From: Pollenia angustigena | Lineage: Eukaryota; Arthropoda; Insecta; Diptera; Polleniidae | DNA length: 64,000 nt | Assembly: GCA_930367215.1 (NCBI GenBank) | Contig: OV884056.1 | Location: 199,371,310-199,435,309, forward strand | Direction: 5' to 3' | Shown here: piece after piece, positions 33,211 through 44,284 of the stretch | Layout: each line of letters opens with the position of its first letter | How positions within the stretch are numbered: the first letter of the stretch is position 1 | The notes under the pieces: model-generated | The model's input: the letters and a program-made list of their open reading frames with translations, nothing else | Databases searched by the model: none | Told to the model about the DNA's origin: nothing | Made by a program: the position numbers and the translations under genes

Positions 33211-34030
33211 ATGTATCTCAATGTATCGACAAACTGCCTGTTACTAAGTCTCGACATAAATTTATTATACTGCTTTACTGTCCGTTAACGATTTTGTTTT
33301 TCTAAATTTACTGACAGAAATATTTTCACTTGGCAACACTTTTCAAAATACATGTAAAAGTTGGGATTGAATTTATCTGTACGGCAAATAAATAATTGCC
33401 ATATGAGGGCGGGTTAGCTTTGTGACAGAATGCTAATGAGGTATTGAAAAAACCAAATTTCTTTAATTTGCCGTTTTTCGTTGGGAAAAAAGATAATCGC
33501 TTAAAGTTTAGTACTCTGTTCAAATTTGTGAAAAATGTTGAGCAACATCAATTATTTCACACTTAAATTTTGACAAGTATCAATGTTACCTATCATGCGA
33601 GTTTGTATAATTTGACGTTTTTATTTCTGGAAAATATGCAACATTGTTTTTCGTATATTAATAAGCCCCACATGTATTTAACAAAATATAATTTTTTTTA
33701 ATAATTTTAATAATTAAAAAGATTAAATAAAAAAAGAAATTAAATACGGATAAAAAACTGTTACCGGTTGTGTTATTTTATTTTTTTATTTCTTATTTAA
33801 TAATCAGTTTATACTTTTTTGCTTTTGCTTAAAATTCCACGTGAAATAAGTGCAGTTTACATTATTTCGCAGTTGTAAAAAAATGTTGCCAGAAACATTT
33901 CGGAAATTTTTCACAACTCTATCAACATTATTTTATAGATATTCCGCACAAGTTTTTTCCATATTCGTTTTGACAGCATTTAAGGTGAAATGTTGAACAA
34001 AGTACCAGGCTTAATGGAAAAAGGGCCATA
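33211..34030. repeat. MITE family B, copy 2, split by TTAA-site MITE
   Basis: Left part 33211-33500 matches copy 1 (32027-32352) from 'tctcaatgtatcga' to 'gggaaaaaagataatcgc'. The right part (34015-34030) continues with 'tggaaaaagggccata', matching the end of copy 1. The TTAA MITE copy 2 sits between them. The left terminus appears truncated. Confidence 0.65.
33505..34010. repeat. TTAA-site MITE family, copy 2
   Basis: A 506-bp element flanked by perfect TTAA on both sides (33501-33504 and 34011-34014). It starts AGTTTAGTACTCTGTTC and ends GAACAAAGTACCAGGC. Its closest relative is copy 3 (49345-49850). The paralogous empty site in MITE B copy 1 (aatcgcctaatgag, about 32325-32338) confirms the insertion boundaries. 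Confidence 0.8.
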
Positions 34031-35463
34031 AGCCCTTTTTGTTTTTTTCGAAATCCCTCTATTGTAAGAAATATGGAAGGGGCTGAGGGGGAAAAAAAGA
34101 CAGACACCATGAAACAGATCCATCTAATATTTTTAGTCTACATGATTTTCGGGACCTTTTTAATTACGACGAATTTTTTTGTTGAAATCATTACTTTTTA
34201 CCCATACATACAAATTTGAAAACCGAAATCGGGTGAAATTAAAAACGGGGACGATTTTTAACCAATTTTTGTTTAAATTAACGTATTTTTACCTGATTTC
34301 AAGAGTAGTTCTTGTAAGATTTGTAAGTGGAACTTAATAAAAAACTGCAATTTTATTGTTGCAGCGAAAAGTACATAAAAATTAAAAGAAACAAAAACAT
34401 TTTTCAAGTTTAAGTTCCTGTAAACAAAAAATATCAAGCGAACAATTTTTTATTGCAGCTTTAAATCCGTATAACCTAAAAGGGGGAAAATTACAAAATA
34501 TACAAAAAAAAACAACAAATCTTTGGTATACAATTTGTCTGTCTACCACGTTAATTCTTCTTGTTTGATTTCGACAATTTTATTTTGATGTCGTTTTTTA
34601 TTTTTTTTTTTTTGTTGGGACAAATATAAAACAATAAAGCAAAGTAATGCTGACGTGTTTTTTGCTCAATTATTTGGATTTATGAATTGTGTTTGCGTCG
34701 GTGTTTTGCTCGGGTATGAGGTATAAGATTGAAGGTGTGTGAGTGAATTTGGGAAAGTTCGATATGAAAACATTTCGCACATTTTTACATTTTCCCTGAT
34801 TATGCAGATGTGTCTGACTAAGGGCAGGGTCTATATGAATTACACGTGGCAAAAAAAAAAAAAAAAAAATAAAACGTCATTTAAAGTGAGTTGAGTATTT
34901 TTTAAGCGTTTATAGCAAATAAAGCACGAATTGGTTGTTTATTAATTACAAATTTAAGGGGTAGTAAAAAACAATGCATTTTAAACGAAATTTATTATTA
35001 TTTGTTAATATTTGTGGTTGTTAGTTAATTGAATAAAAGTATAACGTAAATTTTTCAGTGATGAATTAAGATGATTAAATTGCCTAGATTGTTTTTAATC
35101 GAAATTACTAAACAAAACAAAAAACGCTGAACTAGTCTTAGGCTAAGTCGTTCATTTAGGTGATTGTTCAATATAGTTCAGTTCAAAACAATGAGCTAGT
35201 GCGTTCGTTTAGTCGTTCACTTATTCTTTTTAATCGGTCATTCCTTTCGTTTAGTTTTTCACAGCAAGGTTCATTTACACAAGGTAGCAGCACTAGGAAT
35301 AAAAATAATTTTACATTTTCAAATAAGCATGCAAAATGTGCATGTTTTTCTGTATCTGATTATAATTTTAAACCTTGATTGTTACAATTTATAAACACCT
35401 ACTTTCAGCTAAGTTATTTTTTAAAAAAATTGTTTTAAGCTTTTTATTTACCTGGGGTTTACA
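34031..35463. other. AT-rich DNA with homopolymer runs
   Basis: No gene recognised. It contains poly-T near 34600-34613 and poly-A near 34851-34869. It may be host sequence. Confidence 0.4.
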
Positions 35464-35471
35464 CATGCAAG

Positions 35472-35971
35472 CAGTGTTCGAAAATAAACACTAAATATCG
35501 TTTTTTAATGTTCGGTTCGGTAGATTTGTGGAAAACACAAACGCTAATAGTGTTTGTGTAGAAAATCATTAAATAAAATAACGTTTCCCTGTTAGTCATC
35601 TTTCGAACACAAAAACAATACTGTTTTTATAAAACTCAACCAAAGATGAGAACATTTAATTCCATTCGGTTTTCTTTGAAAATCCACAAATTTCAATGTG
35701 TTCGGTTCGGCTCGTTAATGTTCGTCCCTTTTGGCTGGTAAAAAAAAACATTTTTACAAAAACAAAATACACACACGAAAAAAAACATTATAGAACATTA
35801 TAATATAATGTTTTTCTACAGTATCACTACAATTGTTCTGTTTTTTAACAGAAAATAGTTACGAACGGTATTAAGGGTTGTGTATGTCTACACAATCACT
35901 AACAAAATAGATATCGTTCCTGGGTGTGTGAGCCGAACGTTAAATAATGTACTGTTTATTTTCGAACACTG
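35472..35971. mobile_element. 500-bp non-autonomous hAT element
   Basis: Termini CAGTGTTCGAAAATAAACA and its reverse complement. A perfect 8-bp duplication CATGCAAG flanks both ends (35464-35471 and 35972-35979). GTTCGGTTCGG-like subterminal repeats occur near 35512 and 35700. There is no transposase. Confidence 0.85.
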
Positions 35972-35979
35972 CATGCAAG

Positions 35980-36846
35980 TACTTTCTTGCAAGTAGAGTA
36001 TACATAAACAATCTGCCACATGAATAGGACATAGCTTCTACAAAAAAAATGTACAAACTTAATTTTTATTTCTATTTAAAGATAATTTAGATGTTTTTGA
36101 ATACTATTTACAAAAATTGGTTCAATATATACTTAAACAGTGGTTTTGTTTTTATTAAAAATTTTGTAAGCCAAGTAAAAAAACTGCCTTCAAAATTTGC
36201 GTCACATGAATAGGACCCTACTATAAAAAAACAGTTTATGTTTTATCAAAGTTTTTCTTGGGATTCAAAAATGAATTATCATGGTTTCGTTATAATGTGC
36301 TAAATTCCCATTTCATACTATTGACAAACTGAAGTTTATTGTTGATGGGATAAGCTATTCCTATGCGCTTTTCACCGGTTGCTTAGGCCAGATCGTCAGG
36401 ATCGTCAGTTTTTATCTGCAATTAAAATTTTTAATTCCATTTACATTTGATGAAAATTTGCCTCCAGTTTTACAGATGTTGTCGTAATTTCGTTCGTTTG
36501 GGAATAGAATCATACAATGACTTTATGTCAACGAGCGAAATGGTCGACCAAGCCACTTATATGCCTTCAATAACTACCTTTTTAGTAGTAAACTGCTTTC
36601 CAGAACCATCTACTTTACGAGCTAAGGTCAGGCGAGTTAGAGAGCCAGTCGAGGACATTAGCATTTTGATCGCTTAACCACACGGGCATTATGAATTGTT
36701 ACATTTTCATGCTGCAATGTCTATAGTTAGCTTCCAAAAAATTTTGAAAGTGAGGAAACGATTCTTGTAGCACTCCAATATAGCAATTTGCGTTCATGGG
36801 GCTGGACAAAAATTTCATCTCGCACATAATAGGAAAAGCCTCAGCT
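35980..36846. other. AT-rich DNA with a single MITE arm
   Basis: No gene recognised. 36345-36410 is a solo arm of the long-TIR MITE family at 22140-22715. A short open frame at 36447-36677 has no domain I recognise. Confidence 0.4.
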
Positions 36847-37301
36847 AGGGTAGCCAGATTTTGAATTCGGAAAAACAGTACATTGGTTATGAAAAAACAG
36901 TACAATCAAGAAAAAACCAGTACATTTTTTTACGAAAGCATAACTATTTATTAAATATTTACAACTCTTGAACAACAATAATATAAAGAAATACACTTCA
37001 AACATCAACATCAAAGGAAAGATTTACATTTAATGGTATTTCATGTACAAAATGACACCAGTTGCGTTTATAAAGCATACACCACAAACGAAGCATTTGG
37101 CCATTGTATCATTTTCAAATGTATAATGTTTAAATATCTTATGGTGTTTTCTTTTCTGACAATAATGTTCCATATATGCTACCATTCGTGCGGGTTTTTG
37201 TTCCATTCTAAAAATATATGCAAAAATGTGAGAAGTTGTCGTTTTCCTTTCTAAACATGTTGCAACTATAAATGGCAAGTTTGTTCCATTTCTTACCCGC
37301 A
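36847..37301 (-). mobile_element. Possible hAT end fragment with BED-like finger
   Basis: The left edge TAGGGTAGCCAGATTTTG looks like a hAT terminus, followed by three copies of an 'aaaaacagtacat'-like motif. A minus-strand frame (37302-37030) ends AKCFVCGVCFINATGV, a C-x2-C arrangement with a later H that resembles a degenerate BED finger. It stops right where another hAT (37310) is inserted, so its other half may have been displaced or lost. The assignment is weak. Confidence 0.35.
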
Positions 37302-37572
37302 ATTATAACCAGAGTATGAAAACAAACAAAACATTTCGCAAACGTTTGCAAAATGTACAAAACTATTAAAAATTTTTAAATTGTATTGTACATGAGCAAA
37401 AACAAAACAAAAACTTTTCAAGTGTCAAAGAGAGAAAACGAAACAATTGGCTTTCCACTCATCTGCATTATTTAATTAACCGTTACAATCGTACATCTGA
37501 GTACAAAACAGTTAGAGAAACGTTTTGTTTTGAGTAATTGATTTAGTTCTTGGTTGGTTTTTGTAGTGGCAT

Positions 37573-38703
37573 CAGCGTTGCCAGAAGATTTGGAAGGAAA
37601 CTCTTAATTTGGGGAAAAAAAATCTTATTTTGAAGAGAAAAATCTTAAAATTTTTTATAACAAGGGCAAAAAAGTAGAAATTATTATATTTTCCATAAAA
37701 ATACATTTTAAATGCATTTAATTTCTAATAAATAAGAACGTAAAAAAGTCCATCTAAATAAAGAAGTTTCATCGAAAGTAATTAAATTCTAATATCAGAG
37801 ATGTATAAATTTTGGGCAAACAAATTTTAGTTTGGGAGCTATGAAGCTCATACATCATATGAAATCTTAAGGGTTCTCAATTTAATATTATATCTTTTGA
37901 CACCATTATTATATCGAAGGCATTTTGAGAAAATTGCAATTAAAAAAATCCTATTGAAAACATATGGAGTTTCATAAATATATTCCTAATGAAGTTTTTA
38001 TTTAAATAATGTTGGTACACCTTTTAAAAGATGTTCGTAAGCACTTATGTATGTACACATATTTTGTCTAAAAATGATCATAAACATTTTCAAACCAAAA
38101 GCTTCTTTTCCTTAGGGTTCCCGGTAACTTTTTACCACTTAGTTCTCCTCTTGGTCTAGAATGGCGACAATTAGAACAGCTAAAAAACCCAATTAAATAA
38201 AAAGTAAATAAATTCGATTTAGCACGTACCATTTATAGAACTTATGCCCCTGTTTTTTCGTTATATTGGAAAAATATTGCAAGGAAAACACAAATTTGGT
38301 CAGGCCAGACCAAGACGGTAATCCTAGGGCTAAGTTCTATTAGATTTACCTTATGGTACTAAATACATTTTTTTGTTCTTTAATAAATCAATATTTATAA
38401 AAATACATTTTTTCTTTTCACAAATAATTTTTTTTCATCAATATTCCCAAAATGAACAACAGTGAATCTATGATGCTTTTTTAATGTTTTGCCCAGAAAT
38501 AAGGATGCATTTTTGTACAAAAGAGTGCAAAACCAATAGACAACAAGCTGATGTTAAACCTCATTGATTTAAAAATTTACTGTTTAAAAAACTGTAAAAA
38601 AAAGTTATGTATTTGTAAAAAAAAAAATCTTAATTTGCGAAAAAAAATCTTCAAATCTTATTTGGTTCAAAAATAAGATAAAATCTTAATTCTGGCAACG
38701 CTA
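37573..38703. mobile_element. Nested non-autonomous hAT, 1.13 kb
   Basis: Termini CAGCGTTGCCAGAA and, on the right, TTCTGGCAACGCTA, differing only at the outermost base. A perfect 8-bp duplication AGTGGCAT flanks it (37565-37572 and 38704-38711). 'aaatctta' and its variants are repeated just inside both ends. It is non-coding. Confidence 0.85.
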
Positions 38704-38924
38704 AGTGGCATAACAAGAGTAAAATCCACAATGCCTCGTCCAAAAAATGATTTGTTACGTTATTTTTTTTTCTGTTTTCTTTGAATTACTTTTAATTGAA
38801 TTGAATTTAATTTGTTTTTTTTTATTACTATGGTAGTCAAAATAAGCTTTAATAAAAACAAAAAAAAAAAAAAAACCTAAAAACCTCTCTTTTTATTTCA
38901 CTTAGAAACAATAGTAGTGAGTAA

Positions 38925-40204
38925 CAGGGTTGTCAGATTGATTTTGACCTTTTTCGCCAAATTCAATATCAAAAATCGCCAAAATCGCCAAAGCCTTTGT
39001 TTACAAGTTTTTGACAATAAAATACATATTTTTTAAATTATTAAAAATATATTTTATAAATCCTAAAAACTAAATTAGTTCTGTATCGCTTAAATACGCC
39101 AAAAATTCAAAAAAGTCGCCATAATATACATATATTTATAGTAGTCTACTTAAAGCAACAAAAAAAGATTTTTTGCGCCTAGTACTAAATGCACTATATA
39201 CAATAGTTGCAGTTTTATTATATATCTAAAACGCTTAAACGTCAAAACTCGCTATTTGTCTTCTAATTTGGAATACATTGTGAGGGTATAACATTTATTC
39301 ATGAAGAACAAAAGAAGTGCAACATGTACTATTCCCATTCACTATTGAAATCACAAAAGCTTTTTTCATAATTGTGATTTTAAAAGTGGCCGCTGATTTA
39401 AAATTACTTGCTTATTTGTTTTCATCATTTTTAACTAAGTTAAAACTATTGTGGTTTTCAAAATACCCATTAATCACAATTGTGATTTCAAAATCACAAG
39501 TGATTTGAAATCTTGTGATTTACAGAACATGCCTGTATATGGAGTTTATAGTTTCAACACTGGCATTACTAGTAGTAGTAACCGCATATTAAGGACAGCC
39601 AAAGTAAAGTCCTTGAAATTTTACGTACCTGCCGTATCCTTGTAACTTTAAAGTGTTGGTCTAAACTTATTTAGTTATCTTTCCAATTAACCAACGCTTA
39701 TTTTTTTGTGTTTCATAAACGTCCAAAGGTATGATAGGATTCATAAAAATCTTTAAAATATCACTAACAACAACATATTTTATCTGTGATAATAAATTGA
39801 CACATACATATAAGTAAAATGTGAAAATGTTTATAGACTTAAGACATATTAGTGTTTTAAGGAATTCTATTAATTGATTTTTTCAAGAGCAATTTTATAT
39901 ATAAAAAGCACTTTTCTAGAAGATTTTCATTAACTTCATCAGCCATTTGAACATACATATCATACATATGATTGCCTGAAATTTCATTCATAAAAATACG
40001 AGAATTAAAATAATAATATTTCTAAGTATTGAATTTAACGAATTCCAAAACAAATTCATAGGTCATCAAAAATAGCCAGTTGGCGATTTTAACTATTTTA
40101 TAAATCGCCAAAAAATCGCCATGTCGCCAAATCAAAAATTAGGTCGCCAAAAACTTTTGAAAATCGCCGCGTTTGGCGAGAAATCGCCACATCTGACAAC
40201 CCTG
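38925..40204. mobile_element. Nested non-autonomous hAT, 1.28 kb
   Basis: Termini CAGGGTTGTCAGAT and the exact reverse complement. A perfect duplication GTGAGTAA flanks it (38917-38924 and 40205-40212). 'atcgccaaa' is repeated at least three times inside each end (38950-38990 and 40080-40195). An internal palindromic cluster around 39470-39520 repeats 'atcacaa' in both orientations. There is no transposase. Confidence 0.87.
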
Positions 40205-40799
40205 GTGAGTAAATCAATTCCCAAACGTTTGTCAAACGTTTTTTCACTGAAAGTTTCAATATTGTTCTTACTCTTTTCTTTTCCAGCTGTGTACGTTTAT
40301 ATTAATGTACAATTTGCGCTCAAGAGCAAAAACAATACAAAACAAAATGGCACAATCATTCTCATTGTTTTGGTTTTGTTTTTGTTTTACATACTGCAAA
40401 GAACAAAACAAAACGAAAGCAAACGTTTCGTTTTGTTTGTTTTCGTACTCTGATTATAACTGAGTGTGAGATAATACCCTTTTTTGCATCTGTGTAAAGT
40501 ACTTTTTTATGCAATCAAATTTTTTTTTCTTGTGTTTGCGGACAATTTGCGTTATATTGTGATTTTTAGTTATATTGTGATGGGTATAAAAACTTTTTAT
40601 TTTTCGTTTGTTTTACTTTTATTATATTTTTTTGTCGCAAAATTTTTAACAACAGCTGACATTAATTATTGAAAATCAGTGCTGTTAACGCTTATTGGAA
40701 TTGTAAGAAAGTTTAATGTTGAAAATTGCTACAAGCGTGGTAAATATCGCTTTTAGTACAAACTTTGCATTCAATACTTAACACGCTAGATACACATTA

Positions 40800-40940
40800 G
40801 TGTTGAGTGTAAAACGTAGCTATTATCTTGTTCCATTGTAATTTAGAAAAATGTATCACCTTGTAAGGGTTCGTGTAACCTATTAAATATATTACACAAC
40901 TATAATGCATCATTATTTTTTAGAAAAGAAAACACCATTA
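40800..40940 (+). repeat. Dispersed repeat C, copy 1
   Basis: About 140 bp starting GTGTTGAGTGTAAAACGTAG and including 'gtaatttagaaaaat' and 'cgtgtaacct'. It is about 80% similar by eye to the minus strand of 62413-62552. Confidence 0.7.
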
Positions 40941-41003
40941 GTTTATATTTAACTTAATAAACTCATTCATTGATTGAGTTAGTAGAATTTTCTTAAAACA
41001 TAT

Positions 41004-41145
41004 TCACCCTTATTGTGTTAGGCGTATTTAAAATACGCCTACGACTGTTTGGTAATAGATTAAAGGAAAAAAGTTCACGTTCCCTTTAATCTATTACCAA
41101 ACAGTCGTAGGCGTATTTTAAATACGCCAAACACAATAAGGGTGA
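41004..41145. repeat. Near-perfect 142-bp hairpin
   Basis: Arms of about 65 bp with only a few mismatches around a loop of about 10 bases ('aaaagttcacg'). The arm starts TCACCCTTATTGTGTTAGGC and contains an inner palindrome GGCGTATTTAAAATACGCC. It is probably a tiny foldback MITE. The flanks show no clear duplication. Confidence 0.75.
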
Positions 41146-41737
41146 TTGCTATTTAAAGCAATTTTCACCACACACATATTGTGGAACTATCGCATAAACT
41201 TCAGAAAATATTTGTTTCTTCTTTAATTTAAACGGTAGTCATATGTCTTAAAATAATAACACGAAAATATATGAAGGATGCGAGCAACCCCTTATTTAAT
41301 CAGTGCATTTTTGGCAAAACAATAGACGCAGTACAAAAATTCTAATTATTTTGCAACTTTTTTGCTTGCAAAACAACAATTTCTTTAAACTAAATATTGT
41401 AAAATACACTGTGCAACAAAATTAGGGTCATCGCCACCAAACTCATCACTTGCACCGCGAAATGAAAGAAGACTACTAGTAGAGCAAATCTGCCAAAGGG
41501 TTTTGAAAAATTAGCTCGGGCTCCCGAAATATGGGCCCCTAAAGTTCTTTAGTTTTTTGAAAAGGCGTTTGGTATAAGTCAAAAAAAAATATACTAAATG
41601 TACTTCTGAGCTAAAAAAAAATTTTAGATGTCTGCATTCTTTTCTTAGAATTTATTAACCCTCTAACTCTCATTTTAAGGGGTAATTTTTGCCCTTTTCC
41701 CCAACTCTTAAAAAAAAGTATACTAAAACGGCACTTA

Positions 41738-41942
41738 TAAGAGTTAAAATGCTCTGCATCAAATTCCACTAGGGGTCTTCCAAGACCAAAAATCATCCAA
41801 TGCAAGTAAAACGGGTTTTCGAAATTCCGGGCCATGATTTTGTTTAATATTTCGAAAAAATGTTTTACATACATTGCACGATTGTCTTAGAAGACCGCTA
41901 GTGAAATTTGATGCAAAAAATATTCGTAGAGCATTTTAACTT
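41738..41942. repeat. Inverted repeat pair of ~65 bp
   Basis: 41738-41800 ('gttaaaatgctctgcatcaa' onward) pairs with 41874-41942. The second arm carries an extra 'aaatattcg'-like insertion. The spacer of about 70 bp is AT-rich. This may be part of a larger unresolved foldback element. Confidence 0.55.
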
Positions 41943-42703
41943 TTTAATGAATTTTTTGAATCCCAAAAAAACTTTGATAAAAAATACCCTAATTGACAAC
42001 AACACTCCCGGGCTTTAAGATAAGTAGACACTTGGTCAGCTTTGCCAACTGTGTAAATTAATCTGTTTTTTTGCGTTTTTTTTGAAGTGCATGACAGTCT
42101 TGCAGATTTGTACTTCCAAAAACATTTTTTTAAATCACTGCAGTTTTTTCAATATTATTCAAACGATGCAAAGAAGAATTTATTTTAACACAATGTTCTA
42201 AAATGTACTGCCTTTTAAAAACAACAATGTTTATCATATTTAGCACTACATGTTGCCATGGTACAGATTCATTACCGATTTTGTCAAAACCAGTGTCAAC
42301 AGCCAACGTTGAAAGGATATTGTCTCAAACTCATATAAATATAGATAGAACAAAAACCAGAAATAAATAAATATACCTAGTCTATATAATCAGCCTGATC
42401 CCCAATGTCGGCCGCTATCGTTCGCTTACATTTTCAACGACAAACAGCTGATTTGCGGCTCACAAGTCGTTCGACAATGTAAGAGACCTTTAAGACAAAC
42501 AATAAATATTTTTTTTTTATTATATCCCTGCGGGAAATTTGTGTCAATTGGTCCAACAGACTGGTGCTGCGAGTTATGAAAATAGAACAGGTACAAAAAG
42601 AAAGAACTCATGACCAGTGAAAGGAGAACAAATCATGTAACTGGTTTATGCAGAACAAAAATTTAGAAAAAGTAATGAATTACAGAACAGTCCTCACCGG
42701 TGT

Positions 42704-43974
42704 ACAGACAGGTATTTGTCCCTAAAAGTCGCTCAAAATTGATTTTTTTTATATTAGCACTACACTCTTTTTATTGTTATCTTATAAAAGTCAGGTAAGC
42801 CCTCGAAACAATAGAACCAACATGGCGCGCTTCAACCTTTCACCAGCTGCATAAAGTCAATCGGAAGTTACCATTCGAAAAACGTGTTCGTATGATTTGT
42901 TCGATACGTTCAAAACTTTAGTGTCTTCAAATATTCATTTTATGGTGATGAAGTAGATTTTGTGTTAGTTTCTATTATGGATTGTGTTCAATCGGGTATG
43001 TGCTTTATCTAAAACTTAAGTTTAACCTTGATTCTAATTATTAACTATTTATTTGCCCTTAATGGTTAAGCTCTTCAAATGCAAAAAAAAGGACACACAC
43101 ATCTCCTTATTCCACAGAGGTTTTAAACTATTTCTGTTCATTTTTGAGCTTAAAATTTGATAGTATTTTGTAGAATAGATCCTCCAGAAATTTAAAAAGC
43201 ACAAAACAGCCACCCCAATCCACCCCTAAATTTTTAGCGATTTTTTTAGTACATGGGCTTTGAAAACTAGGTTAATCAAGAATTTCAATAAAATGTCATT
43301 TTTTCGAGACCAACTGGGCTTATTGTTGGACATACCGAAGGCAACACTAATGATGGGAATAGCGGTCGCCGCTATATTGAAGAGCACGAAAGATCAGCAG
43401 AGATATCTGGGATTGACAAAAATTTAATATACCGGTTAAAAATTATAATTGATGCCATGTGCTTTGGTATTAAAATTAAGGATACTGCTGAATTGTATGG
43501 TTCCCTTTATCAATTTCACTCTGTGTCACCGACCTTGCACAAGGTATTGCGCCATGGAGCAGCCGTAAAAAGGAAGGCGATTCTGCCAATTGGTCAACTC
43601 TATGAATAAATATGTTCGCACATACAGGCTGGATTATTCTAGAAAATTTTCAAGAATAGAATGCAACCAAGATGTGCTAAACAGGTTGCTTTTGACATCA
43701 GGCCCTGTTCTGGCAGGAATGAGGAAAACCAAATCGAAAAAGAAGATTGAAGTCTTAAACTTACTCGAAGAAAACGGCATTTGCAACGTTAATATTGAAA
43801 ATAAATACGATACTGTAACTATGACGAATAAATAAGATTTATAATAATGTTTTTTGTCTTTTTCTACACTGAAATACCCTAACCTACCTTTAAATCCAAT
43901 AAAATACTAATCTAAAATTTTAAATGAAAAAAAAAATACTTTTGAGCGACTTTTAGGGCCAAATACCTGTCTGT
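42704..43974 (+). mobile_element. 1.27-kb TIR element with broken gene, superfamily unknown
   Basis: Termini ACAGACAGGTATTTGTCCCT and the near-exact reverse complement, about 35 bp in all, also containing 'aaaagtcgctcaaaa'. It encloses a plus-strand coding remnant (43310-43835). Just outside the ends are cggtg motifs on both sides, but I cannot settle the target duplication. Confidence 0.65.
43310..43835 (+). pseudogene. Transposase-like C-terminal remnant, unnamed family
   Basis: Two open pieces in different frames. The first (to a stop at 43607-43609) reads GNTNDGNSGRRYIEE, EISGIDKNLIYRL and LHKVLRHGAAV, ending ILPIGQLYE. The second (from about 43603) reads NKYVRTYRLDYSRKFSR and DVLNRLLLTSGPVL. 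A short deletion near 43600-43606 explains the shift. I recall closely similar multi-copy proteins in insect and cnidarian genomes ('GNTNDGN.ARRFF... HKIL.HG... ALLPIGQLSEEA... RKFSR'). I cannot give the superfamily. Catalytic residues cannot be assigned. Its place between inverted repeats suggests the 3' part of the element's own transposase, with the 5' part deleted. Confidence 0.5.
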
Positions 43975-44045
43975 GCGGTGGTGTGACAAATTTTTTTGGT
44001 CTTTCTAAAATTTGTTTCTTGAATTCAATTCTACGTCTAGTTTTA

Positions 44046-44090
44046 TTGAAATAATACTACATTGTATTGAAATAATACTACATTGTAGTA
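44046..44090. repeat. Two-copy 21-bp tandem duplication
   Basis: 'attgaaataatactacattg' is present twice, back to back. Confidence 0.75.
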
Positions 44091-44284
44091 ACTGTCACTA
44101 AACACGTCCATTAAGAATAGATGTGTGACTGGTCAAATGGTGTCAATTGACCCCCTCCAATGACAACCCCATGTAAAAGTGATAGGTCTAATTCATAGAA
44201 AGTGTTAAAACTAGAACCGGTCTCTACCACCAAAGACCTATCACGGGACTACTTTGGTGTCAGTTCGCTTCCCTCTAGGAATGT

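Larger units (their letters stand above)
37310..40452. mobile_element. Non-autonomous hAT carrying two nested hATs
   Basis: The host element starts CAGAGTATGAAAACAAACA and ends in the reverse complement with small changes (TTGTTTTCGTACTCTG). The flanking 8-bp duplication ATTATAAC is perfect (37302-37309 and 40453-40460). Its own sequence is about 716 bp, in three pieces: 37310-37572, 38712-38924 and 40213-40452. 'aaacgtttg' and 'acaaaac' motifs recur in both end regions. There is no transposase. Confidence 0.85.
40461..42703. other. AT-rich DNA with short repeats
   Basis: No gene recognised. It contains the dispersed repeat at 40800-40940, the hairpin at 41004-41145 and an inverted repeat at 41738-41942, listed separately. 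Confidence 0.4.

Noticed and set aside
36447..36677. 76-codon plus-strand frame
   Set aside because: Not recognised. Length and composition do not exceed chance in this AT-rich DNA.
39317..39645. Two overlapping frames inside the nested hAT
   Set aside because: Palindromic 'tcacaa' sequence creates open frames. No transposase motif is present.
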